This document shows, in pieces, positions 35,208-42,590 of a stretch of DNA of 64,000 nt. This DNA comes from Tenacibaculum pelagium (GTDB lineage: Bacteria; Bacteroidota; Bacteroidia; Flavobacteriales; Flavobacteriaceae). The notes under the pieces are model-generated. The model worked only from the letters and a program-made list of their open reading frames with translations. It was not told where the DNA came from and ran no database searches. The stretch covers positions 186,001 through 250,000 of the forward strand of contig NZ_JACGLS010000001.1 of NCBI RefSeq assembly GCF_014062345.1. Direction: 5' to 3'. The first letter of the stretch is position 1. Each line of letters opens with the position of its first letter. Both the position numbers and the translations under genes were made by a program.

Positions 35208-35930
35208 TTACTCTAGCTTAATATTTTCTAAAACAATTTCTGAAACTTTTTTAAGCTTTCCTTCTTCGTATAACTTATCAATAGTATAAAAATCTATCTC
35301 TTTGTTTAAAGGCTTGTAGTTATTGTAATCAACAAATCGAATTCCATCAATAAAATTCTCCTTTTTAACATCTCTAAAACGAATTCCTCCTCCGTTTGTA
35401 TGATATTTATAGGCTAAATAATCTAGTTGAAAATTATCTTTAGCAAACCAATAAATAAACACGTCGTCAAAATCATCTCCTCCACCCTCTTCTGCAAAAG
35501 TTATTTGAATTTTAAAATATTCTTTTCCTTTTATTACTACTTCTCCAAGTAATTTTTTATAAACTGCATTATCGTTTAACCCAACAGGAAGAATAGAAAA
35601 ATAATGTACCGAATTAACTGAGTTTCCATACCTATTTTGGTCTTTCTCAGACAATTCTACTAAACTATCATTTATAAATCGTTGAAATCCGTTATTTGAT
35701 AGAATATCTTTTATTTTTATTGAATCTCTATCAATAAATCTTGTAAACTCATAATTTCCTTGACTCCTTTCAGCTTCATAATGATTTTTTCTAAAATCAA
35801 AAGACATCTTTGAGTTTAGGACTTTATTTAATTTCGAATGATTTATTGAATTGTCAACGATTTGCTGAGCTGTATATTCTGACTTGCAAGCCATAAATAA
35901 TACTATTATTAGTAGAGAAAAATATCGCAT
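35208..35930 (-). CDS. DUF6503 family lipoprotein
   Basis: A 240-residue lipoprotein (signal MRYFSLLIIVLFMACKS). It belongs with the DUF6503 proteins of Bacteroidota: the text has MSFDFRKNHYEAERSQGNY, IDRDSIKIKDILSN, a Gly/Asp-rich loop EEGGGDDFDDVFIYWFAKDNFQLDYLAY and IRFVDYNNYKPL. The pattern is like LolA/LppX-type outer-membrane lipoprotein folds that bind lipids. The frame could start at 35966, but a minus-strand -7 box (35964-35971) covers that codon, so the ATG at 35930, which also gives a normal lipoprotein signal, is chosen. It meets the phosphatase gene tail to tail, 3 bp apart. Confidence 0.75.
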   Translation of the reverse strand: MRYFSLLIIVLFMACKSEYTAQQIVDNSINHSKLNKVLNSKMSFDFRKNHYEAERSQGNYEFTRFIDRDSIKIKDILSNNGFQRFINDSLVELSEKDQNRYGNSVNSVHYFSILPVGLNDNAVYKKLLGEVVIKGKEYFKIQITFAEEGGGDDFDDVFIYWFAKDNFQLDYLAYKYHTNGGGIRFRDVKKENFIDGIRFVDYNNYKPLNKEIDFYTIDKLYEEGKLKKVSEIVLENIKLE

Positions 35931-35963
35931 AAAATTTGTTTGTTTTAGTCGTTTAATATTTCT

Positions 35964-36004
35964 CAAATTTACATTTCACAACACAAACTAAAGCTTTATA
36001 TTTG
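35964..36004. promoter_or_regulatory. Divergent -7 boxes: DUF6503 gene (-) and smpB (+)
   Basis: Minus strand TAAATTTG at 35964-35971 and plus strand TATATTTG at 35997-36004, both exact TAnnTTTG matches. They set the starts of the two flanking genes at 35930 and 36030. Confidence 0.55.
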
Positions 36005-36029
36005 TTAATATTATGTGAACCCCCAGAAG

Positions 36030-36488
36030 ATGCAGAAAAACATTAACATCCAAAATAAAAAAGCTCGTTTCGAGTTTGAAATACTCGACAAATACACGGC
36101 TGGAATTCAATTAACTGGGACAGAAATAAAATCTATTCGTCAAAGTAAAGCTAGAATTACAGAGAGCTTTTGTGAGTTTAACGATCGCGGAGAGCTTTTT
36201 GTTGTTAATATGTATATTGAGGAATATGCTTTTGGAAATCACTACAATCATAAGCCAAAAAGTGAACGTCGTTTACTATTAAATAAGCGTGAATTAAAAA
36301 AGTTACATCGAGAAGTTGAAGCTAAAGGAAATACAATAGTTCCTTTGCGTTTATTTCTTAACGAAAATGGATGGGCTAAATTAGATATAGCTTTAGCAAG
36401 AGGAAAAAAGACGCATGACAAGCGTCAAACAATGAAAGATAGAGATAACAAAAAAGATTTAGCACGAATTAAAAAATCTTTCAATTAA
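36030..36488 (+). CDS. smpB: SsrA-binding protein SmpB
   Basis: A 152-residue tmRNA partner that brings SsrA RNA to stalled ribosomes. Family blocks: NKKARFEFEILDKYTAGIQL, TGTEIKSIRQ, YIEEYAFGNHYNHKPKSERR and the basic C-terminal tail ARGKKTHDKRQTMKDRD. The open frame reaches a GTG at 36015, but the -7 box ends at 36004, so a start at the ATG 36030 leaves a normal short leader and gives the usual N-terminus (MQKNINIQNKKA). The stop codon overlaps the next start by one base. Confidence 0.93.
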   Translation: MQKNINIQNKKARFEFEILDKYTAGIQLTGTEIKSIRQSKARITESFCEFNDRGELFVVNMYIEEYAFGNHYNHKPKSERRLLLNKRELKKLHREVEAKGNTIVPLRLFLNENGWAKLDIALARGKKTHDKRQTMKDRDNKKDLARIKKSFN

Positions 36489-37381
36489 TGTTCGCTGTTT
36501 TTTTTAACATTATAAAATGGAAAAGACTTTTATATTTTTCATTTGTTTTATTTTTATTTAAGTACTGCTTTTTACATGGTTACGGTTTTAAAACTGCTCT
36601 TTCTTTTTTCGATTTAAGTCTTTTAACTCTTTCTTTTTCTTCATTATTTGCTTCTGGGCATTTAATTAATTACTCTTACCGGAAACATATTAAAAAAGTT
36701 TTTTCTGTAAAAAATTCTAAAATTGCAGCTTACACTTTAATGGCAACAGGTTTATGCTTTGGTATATTATTATCATTTAAAATCAATAAACCTTATTATA
36801 GTTTAATTTTTGTTTTTTTAGCCTTTATAGAATACATGTATTCTTTTAGTTTTTTTAAAAAGAACTTCTTCAATAACCTATTCAAATCTTTTTTAATTCC
36901 GTTTGCTTTAATTTGCCTTTTATGGTTTGATTCTCCTATAAATTTAAATTCTTCTCAGTGGGATTTATTCTTTCAGCTCGAGTTAACAGTAATTATATAT
37001 GCTATAATTTCTTTTTTAAGCAATCTAGCTAAAGACTTACTAATGGATGTTAAAAATATTGATGAAGATAATTTTAAAAAGCATGAAACTATACCTATTT
37101 TATTAGGGAGAAAAAGAGCTAAAAACATAACTCTTTTATCATTAGTATTTTTATGTGTTATTGTATTTACTGTTGCTTTGATTTTTAGTCATAATAAATA
37201 CATTTTCTATACTATTATTTTTCTAGGAACAGTTCCTGAACTATATCTTATATATCGTTTATTAAATTCATCTTCTTCTAAAGATTATGAATCTTTATAT
37301 AAAATTGCAAACATTATCTATTTAATAGGAGTATTAAGTGTTCCTATTATTGCTTACTACTTTAAATATGTTATCGGATAA
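36488..37381 (+). CDS. UbiA-type prenyltransferase-like membrane protein with degenerate first Asp motif
   Basis: A 297-residue protein with about eight membrane helices. The second UbiA motif is readable: LAKDLLMDVKNIDEDNFKKHETIPILLG (about 180-207) has the DxxxD-type aspartates and the downstream T-x-P, as in geranylgeranylglycerol-phosphate transferases. The first motif, normally NDxxD, is replaced by LINYSYRKHIKK, with no aspartate. So it is a UbiA relative that may have lost, or shifted, pyrophosphate-Mg binding. Such a gene beside maf is familiar in Flavobacteriia. It overlaps smpB by 1 bp and maf by 14 bp, so the three are one operon. Confidence 0.65.
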   Translation: MFAVFFNIIKWKRLLYFSFVLFLFKYCFLHGYGFKTALSFFDLSLLTLSFSSLFASGHLINYSYRKHIKKVFSVKNSKIAAYTLMATGLCFGILLSFKINKPYYSLIFVFLAFIEYMYSFSFFKKNFFNNLFKSFLIPFALICLLWFDSPINLNSSQWDLFFQLELTVIIYAIISFLSNLAKDLLMDVKNIDEDNFKKHETIPILLGRKRAKNITLLSLVFLCVIVFTVALIFSHNKYIFYTIIFLGTVPELYLIYRLLNSSSSKDYESLYKIANIIYLIGVLSVPIIAYYFKYVIG

Positions 37382-37949
37382 ACTATCAAACTATAATATA
37401 ATTCTTGCTTCTAAATCTCCTAGACGACAACAACTTTTAGCAGATTTAGATATCCCTTTTGAAGTTAAAACTAAAGAGGTTGAAGAAATTTATCCAAACG
37501 AACTTGAAGGTTCAGAAATAACTGATTTTTTAGCAGATTTAAAATCTAAACCTTTTATAAATGATTTATCTGAAAATGATCTTTTAATAACTTCTGACAC
37601 TATTGTTTGGGCAAACAATAAAGCTTTAGGAAAACCTAAAGATTATACACAGGCCTTTAATATGCTTAAAGAACTATCTGATAATACTCATAAAGTTATA
37701 ACTTCAATATGTATTACTGGTGAAAAATTTAAAAAAGTGATTAACGATACTACAATTGTTACATTTAAAGAATTAACCGATAATGAGATTGATTATTATA
37801 TAAATACCTATAAACCTTTTGATAAAGCGGGGGCATATGGAATTCAAGAATGGATAGGTAAAATAGCAATTACTAAAATTGAAGGAAGTTATTTTAACGT
37901 CATGGGCTTTCCTGTTCATAAATTATATAAAGAATTAATAAAATTGTAG
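37368..37949 (+). CDS. maf: Maf family nucleotide pyrophosphatase
   Basis: A 193-residue Maf protein, which hydrolyses non-canonical or excess nucleoside triphosphates (dTTP/UTP type by its motifs) to the monophosphates. Seen: NIILASKSPRRQQLL at the N-terminus, the catalytic aspartate in LITSDTIVW, KALGKPKDYTQAFNML and KPFDKAGAYGIQEW. The frame extends to 37338, but the ATG at 37368 (MLSDKLSNYNI) places the conserved ASKSPRR block at the usual distance. It overlaps the UbiA-like gene by 14 bp. Confidence 0.9.
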   Translation: MLSDKLSNYNIILASKSPRRQQLLADLDIPFEVKTKEVEEIYPNELEGSEITDFLADLKSKPFINDLSENDLLITSDTIVWANNKALGKPKDYTQAFNMLKELSDNTHKVITSICITGEKFKKVINDTTIVTFKELTDNEIDYYINTYKPFDKAGAYGIQEWIGKIAITKIEGSYFNVMGFPVHKLYKELIKL

Positions 37950-37978
37950 TTGTACATTTTTATAAAAGATTATTTTTG
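37950..37978 (+). promoter_or_regulatory. Promoter of the transketolase C-half gene
   Basis: TTG at 37950-37952, an 18-bp spacer and TATTTTTG at 37971-37978 match the phylum -33/-7 pattern; the ATG is 24 bp further on. Confidence 0.6.
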
Positions 37979-38002
37979 ACACGTATTTACACAACATAAC
38001 TG

Positions 38003-38953
38003 ATGAAAAAATATACATATACAGAAAAGAAAGATACCCGATCTGGGTTTGGTGACGGTTTAACTGAACTAGGTAAAATAAATCCTAACGTAGTAGCATT
38101 ATGTGCTGACTTAACAGGGTCGTTAAAAATGGGAGATTTTAAAAACAATCACCCTGAGCGTTTCTTTCAAATAGGAATTGCAGAAGCTAACATGATGGGG
38201 ATTGCTGCTGGTTTAACCATTGGAGGTAAAATTCCTTTTACAGGAACTTTTGCTAACTTTTCTACTGGTAGAGTTTACGATCAAATTCGTCAATCTATTG
38301 CCTATTCTGATAAAAATGTAAAAATATGTGCATCTCACGCTGGTTTAACGCTTGGTGAAGATGGAGCTACACATCAAATACTAGAAGATATTGGATTGAT
38401 GAAAATGCTACCTGGTATGACAGTTATTAATACTTGTGATTATAGTCAAACAAAAGCAGCTACTATTGCTATTGCTGATTATGAAGGACCTGTATATTTA
38501 CGTTTTGGTAGGCCAAAAGTACCTGTTTTCATGACTGATGAGCCTTTTGAAATAGGTAAAGGAATTAAATTAACCGAAGGAGCTGATGTAACTATTGTAG
38601 CAACTGGTCATTTAGTATGGGAAGCTTTACAAGCTACTGAACAACTTGAGGCTAAAGGTATTTCTGCTGAAGTTATAAACATCCATACAATTAAACCTTT
38701 AGATGAAGACATCATATTAAAATCTGTAGCTAAAACTGGTTGTATTGTTACTGCTGAAGAACATAATAAATATGGAGGTTTAGGAGAAAGTGTTGCTCGT
38801 TGTTTAGCTACCAACAACCCTACTCCACAAGAGTTTGTTGCTGTAAACGATAGTTTTGGTGAATCTGCTACTCCAGCTGAATTAATGGAAAAATATGGTT
38901 TAAATGATAAAGCAATAATTAATGCTGTAGAGAAAGTAATTTCTAGAAAATAA
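38003..38953 (+). CDS. Transketolase, C-terminal subunit
   Basis: A 316-residue protein equal to the C-terminal half of transketolase (the pyrimidine-binding and C-terminal domains). The catalytic glutamate lies in FFQIGIAEANMMGIAAGL (Glu near 62); other blocks are GKIPFTGTFANFSTGRVYDQIR, SHAGLTLGEDGATHQ and TAEEHNKYGGLG. The N-terminal half (thiamine pyrophosphate domain) is needed for activity and is not next door: the gene upstream is maf and the one downstream a barrel protein. The partner must be elsewhere in the genome. It has its own promoter and terminator. Confidence 0.93.
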   Translation: MKKYTYTEKKDTRSGFGDGLTELGKINPNVVALCADLTGSLKMGDFKNNHPERFFQIGIAEANMMGIAAGLTIGGKIPFTGTFANFSTGRVYDQIRQSIAYSDKNVKICASHAGLTLGEDGATHQILEDIGLMKMLPGMTVINTCDYSQTKAATIAIADYEGPVYLRFGRPKVPVFMTDEPFEIGKGIKLTEGADVTIVATGHLVWEALQATEQLEAKGISAEVINIHTIKPLDEDIILKSVAKTGCIVTAEEHNKYGGLGESVARCLATNNPTPQEFVAVNDSFGESATPAELMEKYGLNDKAIINAVEKVISRK

Positions 38954-38978
38954 TTTTATTTTTCAATATTATAAGAAG

Positions 38979-39009
38979 CATCATTTTACAAGTTAAAATG
39001 ATGTTTTTT
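38979..39009 (+). terminator. Intrinsic terminator of the transketolase gene
   Basis: CATCATTTT and AAAATGATG form a 9-bp stem with loop ACAAGTT, followed by six T. Confidence 0.8.
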
Positions 39010-39069
39010 AATTTTTACTCAATAATTTAATTAAAAATAAGTTTTAATAACACACTTAAATCAATAAAC

Positions 39070-39696
39070 ATGAAAAAAGTAATTTTAATAGTATTTCTAT
39101 TTTTAGGAGGAATGCAATTAGCACAAAGTCAAATTCAATTTGGTATTAAAGGAGGTATAAACTATAACTCAGATTCTTTTCAAGACGTAAAAACTGATGT
39201 TCTTGAGGGTGCAAAAAGCAAAACAGGTTTTCATGCAGGTGTTTGGACTCGTATAAAAATTCCTGTTATAGGTTTATACTTAAGACCAGAATTAGTTTAT
39301 ACTCAATTAAGTAATAGTGCTACATTTTATCCAGAAGGGAAAAGTGTAAACGTAGCAAACAAAACGACAACTACTTTCGATTTTAAAAAAATTGATATTC
39401 CTGTTTTACTTGGTAAAAAGGTATTTAAAGTTGCACATATTTTTGCGGGTCCGTCATTTCAATACATTTTAAATTCAGATTTTGATATTAATGATTTAAA
39501 AGAAGTTGATTCTGAAGGTTTTTCACTAGGACTGCAGTTTGGTGCTGGAGTAGAATTAGGAAAATTAGGATTAGATGTACGTTGGGAAAGAGCACTATCT
39601 GATACTGAAATGAAATTTGTAGATAGTAATTCTTCTAATGTAAACTTTGATACTCGCGTTAATCAAATTATATTAGGTTTATCATATAGGTTTTAA
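39070..39696 (+). CDS. PorT-family outer-membrane beta-barrel protein
   Basis: A 208-residue outer-membrane protein with a signal peptide (MKKVILIVFLFLGGMQLAQS) and an eight-strand OmpA/PorT-type barrel: IQFGIKGGINYNSDSF at the start, FHAGVWTRIKIPVIGLYLRPELVYTQ, IDIPVLLGKKVFKVAHIFAGPSFQYIL, then LGLDVRWERALSD and IILGLSYRF as the closing aromatic-ended strand. Such outer_membrane_beta-barrel_2 proteins are many in Flavobacteriia; PorT itself is the T9SS member, but paralogy is large and I do not assign it. Monocistronic. Confidence 0.8.
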   Translation: MKKVILIVFLFLGGMQLAQSQIQFGIKGGINYNSDSFQDVKTDVLEGAKSKTGFHAGVWTRIKIPVIGLYLRPELVYTQLSNSATFYPEGKSVNVANKTTTTFDFKKIDIPVLLGKKVFKVAHIFAGPSFQYILNSDFDINDLKEVDSEGFSLGLQFGAGVELGKLGLDVRWERALSDTEMKFVDSNSSNVNFDTRVNQIILGLSYRF

Positions 39697-39712
39697 ACTA
39701 AATATTAAACCT

Positions 39713-39747
39713 AAAAAAACCGAAGTTTATAAACTTCGGTTTTTTTA
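39713..39747. terminator. Bidirectional terminator between barrel and FKBP genes
   Basis: A perfect palindrome centred at 39729/39730 (ACCGAAGTTTA with its complement) with seven A before and seven T after, placed between convergent genes. Confidence 0.88.
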
Positions 39748-39763
39748 AATCTAGAAAATATAA

Positions 39764-40642
39764 TTATCTAATATTTCTATTTAAGTAATCTGGTAATGTT
39801 GGGTTATTAGGATCGCTAAAATCATTTCTTGGATCTCCATCTCCGTTTGCATCTTCATCTTTGGTTAATTTACCATCACCATCATCATCTGTATCCCTAT
39901 AATTTGCAATTCTATCTTCATCTGTATCATCATTTCTAGGATCACCATCTTCATCAACATCTTCAAATATTGAAGGTACCCCGTCCTGGTCGTCATCTGT
40001 ATTTTCTACAAAATCCCATAATTCAATATAAAATAATAAGTTTTCATTAGGTGCTATAGAACCATCTCTACTACCTAAATTTCTATAACCCAATCCAGAA
40101 GGTATAAAAATAATTCCTTTCCCTCCATTAACATAAGTGATTGGTCCATTATTTGTAACATTTTCACCTCCTTTAAAATGAACAAAACTATGAGTCCATC
40201 CTCTAATTACTCCACTTAAAGAAAACCAAGTTGTATTATTATCAAAATCAGGACTTAAACTGTCTTTTTTAATAATTCTTTGTCCTCTATATTTAGAGTA
40301 AACAGAGTCCATAACAGTAGGGTTCCCGTTTGGTGTAGGACTTACTGGAGTACCTACTCTATTTACATAATAATATAATGTATAATCTATATCATTTTCT
40401 TTAACTTCTTTAGTCACTAACTTTGGATCATCAAATAATGAAGTTTGACCATTATCAATTACTTTAACAGAATCTAAAGTAGCATTATAATAATTGTTCT
40501 TTAAAAAAGTAATTAAAGAATCTTTATCTTTCACCGCTTGAGCTTCGTGATCGAAATTAACTACAGAACCATTATCACTTCCACATGAATATAATAAAAC
40601 ACTAACTATAGCGAAATAAAAAATATGCTTAATTTTTATCAT
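39764..40642 (-). CDS. FKBP-type prolyl isomerase lipoprotein with acidic calcium-binding-like tail
   Basis: A 292-residue lipoprotein (lipobox LLYSC, Cys20). Residues about 85-212 fit an FKBP-type peptidyl-prolyl isomerase: TWFSLSGVIRGWTHSFVHFKGGE, then GKGIIFIPSGLGYRN and LLFYIELWDFV. Unusually for this group, the last 78 residues (215-292) consist of acidic repeats of the thrombospondin type-3/dockerin kind, such as DDDQDGVPSIFEDVDEDGD and TDDDGDGKLTKDEDANGDGD, each a likely Ca2+ loop. The protein should help fold exported proteins, perhaps in a calcium-dependent way in seawater. GldI is a shorter relative without this tail. Confidence 0.8.
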   Translation of the reverse strand: MIKIKHIFYFAIVSVLLYSCGSDNGSVVNFDHEAQAVKDKDSLITFLKNNYYNATLDSVKVIDNGQTSLFDDPKLVTKEVKENDIDYTLYYYVNRVGTPVSPTPNGNPTVMDSVYSKYRGQRIIKKDSLSPDFDNNTTWFSLSGVIRGWTHSFVHFKGGENVTNNGPITYVNGGKGIIFIPSGLGYRNLGSRDGSIAPNENLLFYIELWDFVENTDDDQDGVPSIFEDVDEDGDPRNDDTDEDRIANYRDTDDDGDGKLTKDEDANGDGDPRNDFSDPNNPTLPDYLNRNIR

Positions 40643-40680
40643 TTAATCTTGAAATTTTAACGCGCAATTTACCATTTTTA

Positions 40681-40688
40681 TACCTTTG
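40681..40688 (+). promoter_or_regulatory. -7 box of the S4-domain gene
   Basis: TACCTTTG matches TAnnTTTG, 33 bp before the ATG at 40722. Confidence 0.5.
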
Positions 40689-40721
40689 TAAAAAACGAAA
40701 AGATAAATTTTAACTTTTTAT

Positions 40722-41111
40722 ATGAGAATCGATAAATATTTATGGTGCATTCGTTTATTTAAAACGCGAAGTATAGCTACAGAAGCTTGTAAAAAAGGAC
40801 ATATTAAGATAGATGGTACTAATTTAAAACCTTCAAAAGAGATTTTTGGAAATGAAGAAATTACTGTTCGTAAAAACCAGATTAACTATAAAATAAAAGT
40901 TTTAGACATTCCTCCTAACCGAGTTGGAGCTAAATTAGTTGATTTATACCGAAAAGATTTAACTCCTAAAGAAGAATTTGAAAAAACAGAATTATTAAAA
41001 TATTCTAAAGATTATTATCGCAAAAAAGGAACTGGAAGACCTACTAAAAAAGATCGACGTGATATAGACGATTATTATGAGGATTCTGATAAAAATGATG
41101 TTAATTTGTAA
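40722..41111 (+). CDS. S4-domain RNA-binding protein (Hsp15-like)
   Basis: A 129-residue protein whose first 65 residues are an S4 RNA-binding domain of the Hsp15 type (MRIDKYLWCIRLFKTRSIAT, GHIKIDGTNLKPSKEI). The rest is a basic then acidic tail (KKGTGRPTKKDRRDIDDYYED), as in Hsp15 homologues that rescue 50S subunits carrying a stuck nascent chain. Cytoplasmic. A phosphoribosyltransferase gene follows after 26 bp; possibly one transcript. Confidence 0.85.
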   Translation: MRIDKYLWCIRLFKTRSIATEACKKGHIKIDGTNLKPSKEIFGNEEITVRKNQINYKIKVLDIPPNRVGAKLVDLYRKDLTPKEEFEKTELLKYSKDYYRKKGTGRPTKKDRRDIDDYYEDSDKNDVNL

Positions 41112-41137
41112 TATCTTTCAAAAAAATAATAACAGAT

Positions 41138-41641
41138 ATGATTGCTTCTGATACTATTATACTTAACAACACAGAAATTGAACAAAAAACTCGTCGAATA
41201 GCGTTTCAAATATACGAAAGCAATAGTAACGAATCAGAAATAATTATTGCTGGTATTGCTGATAACGGTTATTTGTTTGCTGAAAAAATCGCTACAGTTT
41301 TATCACAAATATCTCCATTACAAATACAATTATGTAAAGTTTCTATAGATAAGAAGAATCCGATCAATTCTATCTCTACTTCTTTAGAAGTAGGACAATA
41401 CGAAAACAAGTCATTAGTATTAGTTGATGATGTATTAAATTCAGGAACTACATTAATATATGGAGTAAAGCATTTTTTAAATGTTCCTTTAAAACGATTT
41501 AAAACAGCTGTTTTAGTGAATAGAAACCATAAAAAATATCCTGTTAAAGCTGACTTTAAAGGAATTTCTTTATCTACATCTATCAAAGAACATATTACAG
41601 TTCATTTTGATAAAAAAGAAACTATTGCTTACTTAACATAG
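41138..41641 (+). CDS. PyrR-like phosphoribosyltransferase family protein
   Basis: A 167-residue type I phosphoribosyltransferase. The PRPP-binding loop is SLVLVDDVLNSGTTLIYGVKHFL (near 88-110), and the N-terminal IIIAGIADNGYLFAEKIA resembles the pyrophosphate loop. It resembles PyrR/hypoxanthine-guanine transferases but lacks clear uracil- or purine-site signatures, so the base is not assigned. It overlaps aroK tail to tail by 9 bp. Confidence 0.75.
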   Translation: MIASDTIILNNTEIEQKTRRIAFQIYESNSNESEIIIAGIADNGYLFAEKIATVLSQISPLQIQLCKVSIDKKNPINSISTSLEVGQYENKSLVLVDDVLNSGTTLIYGVKHFLNVPLKRFKTAVLVNRNHKKYPVKADFKGISLSTSIKEHITVHFDKKETIAYLT

Positions 41642-42151
41642 TAGTTCATATATTTCTGTTATAGTCTCTTCTACAGTTTTATTATCGCTACCAACAATTA
41701 TAACCGATTGATTGTAATAAAAGCTTCTTTCAAATAAATGTTTGGCTATATATTCTGGTATATCAGTATTTTTTAACTCTGCTACCAACGGTCTTTTAGA
41801 TTTTTCATTTATCAATCGATCAACCAAAGTAGGAATTTTCAACCTTAAATAAATAGATCTTACTGATTTATTCTCGTTAATTAGATGCATATTTCCTGCA
41901 TAACAAGGTGTCCCTCCTCCTAGTGCCAAAATAAAATCATCTTCTAAATTTAAAAGCTCTTTTAAATAGAAATGCTCTTTTTTTCTGAAATAAATCTCTC
42001 CGTTTATTTTAAAGATATCAGAAATTGATTTTCCTTCTTTCTTTTCAATATAATCATCTAAATCAATGAAACGAAGTTCCATTTTTTTTGCTAATAATCT
42101 CCCAATTGTAGATTTTCCACTGGCCATATAACCCACCAAAACTATTTTCAT
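41633..42151 (-). CDS. aroK: Shikimate kinase
   Basis: A 172-residue kinase that phosphorylates shikimate at O3 in aromatic amino-acid synthesis. P-loop GYMASGKSTIGRLLA (7-21), shikimate-binding DLDDYIE (31-37), the RKKEHFYLKELL arginine region and the GGGTPCYAGN motif. The LID stretch KRPLVAEL contains the usual arginine. Length and motif order are standard. Single gene on the minus strand upstream of the tRNA genes. Confidence 0.93.
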   Translation of the reverse strand: MKIVLVGYMASGKSTIGRLLAKKMELRFIDLDDYIEKKEGKSISDIFKINGEIYFRKKEHFYLKELLNLEDDFILALGGGTPCYAGNMHLINENKSVRSIYLRLKIPTLVDRLINEKSKRPLVAELKNTDIPEYIAKHLFERSFYYNQSVIIVGSDNKTVEETITEIYELLC

Positions 42152-42226
42152 AAACTAATAATTAAGCAATTACAAATATGAGTAAAAATTTTATAAAAAA
42201 ACCTTTTCTCATTTAAAGAACAGTTG

Positions 42227-42234
42227 TATATTTG
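42227..42234 (+). promoter_or_regulatory. -7 box of the tRNA-Lys gene
   Basis: TATATTTG is an exact TAnnTTTG match, 24 bp before the tRNA 5' end. Confidence 0.55.
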
Positions 42235-42258
42235 CAACCGCTTTCACAAAGAAGCAAT

Positions 42259-42331
42259 GACCGGGTAGCTCAGTTGGTAGAGCATCTCCCTTTTAAGGAG
42301 AGGGTCCTGGGTTCGAGCCCCAGCCCGGTCA
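42259..42331 (+). tRNA. tRNA-Lys (anticodon TTT)
   Basis: A 73-base cloverleaf: acceptor GACCGGG with CCCGGTC and discriminator A; D arm with AGCTCAGTTGGTAGAGC; anticodon stem TCTCC/GGAGA around loop CTTTTAA (anticodon TTT); T arm CTGGG-TTCGAGC-CCCAG. CCA is not encoded. A terminator follows 4 bp later, so it is transcribed alone or with partial read-through to tRNA-Leu. Confidence 0.97.
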
Positions 42332-42335
42332 CTAT

Positions 42336-42363
42336 AAAAAGTTAAGCTTCTGCTTAACTTTTT
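42336..42363 (+). terminator. Terminator between tRNA-Lys and tRNA-Leu
   Basis: AAAAAGTTAAGC and GCTTAACTTTTT form a perfect 12-bp stem around TTCT, ending in T residues. Confidence 0.8.
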
Positions 42364-42371
42364 TAGTTTTA

Positions 42372-42455
42372 GCACATATGGCGGAATTGGTAGACGCGCA
42401 GGCTTGAGGGGCTTGTGTTCGTAAGAACGTGCAAGTTCGACTCTTGTTATGTGCA
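42372..42455 (+). tRNA. tRNA-Leu (anticodon GAG)
   Basis: An 84-base class II tRNA: acceptor GCACATA with TATGTGC and discriminator A; anticodon stem CAGGC/GCTTG around loop TTGAGGG (anticodon GAG); long variable arm TGTTCGTAAGAACG; T arm GCAAG-TTCGACT-CTTGT. CCA is not encoded. Confidence 0.95.
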
Positions 42456-42468
42456 CTCATTAATTATC

Positions 42469-42498
42469 AAGCGCCTATTCTTTTAGAGCGCTTTTTTT
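42469..42498 (+). terminator. Terminator after tRNA-Leu
   Basis: AAGCGC pairs with GCGCTT around a 13-base loop and runs into seven T. Confidence 0.7.
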
Positions 42499-42590
42499 GT
42501 ATAAAATATTTACGGAATAGTATTTGCATTTCATAAGCAATTTCACAGTTTATTAACTTGTTTCGTTCTAATAATTCTTATTATTGCATT

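Noticed and set aside
39764-40642. Gliding protein GldI
   Set aside because: It is an FKBP lipoprotein like GldI, but it is longer, with an acidic repeat tail, and has no gld genes nearby.
42244-42456. A 70-codon minus-strand frame across the two tRNAs
   Set aside because: It consists of antisense tRNA sequence and the terminator between them.
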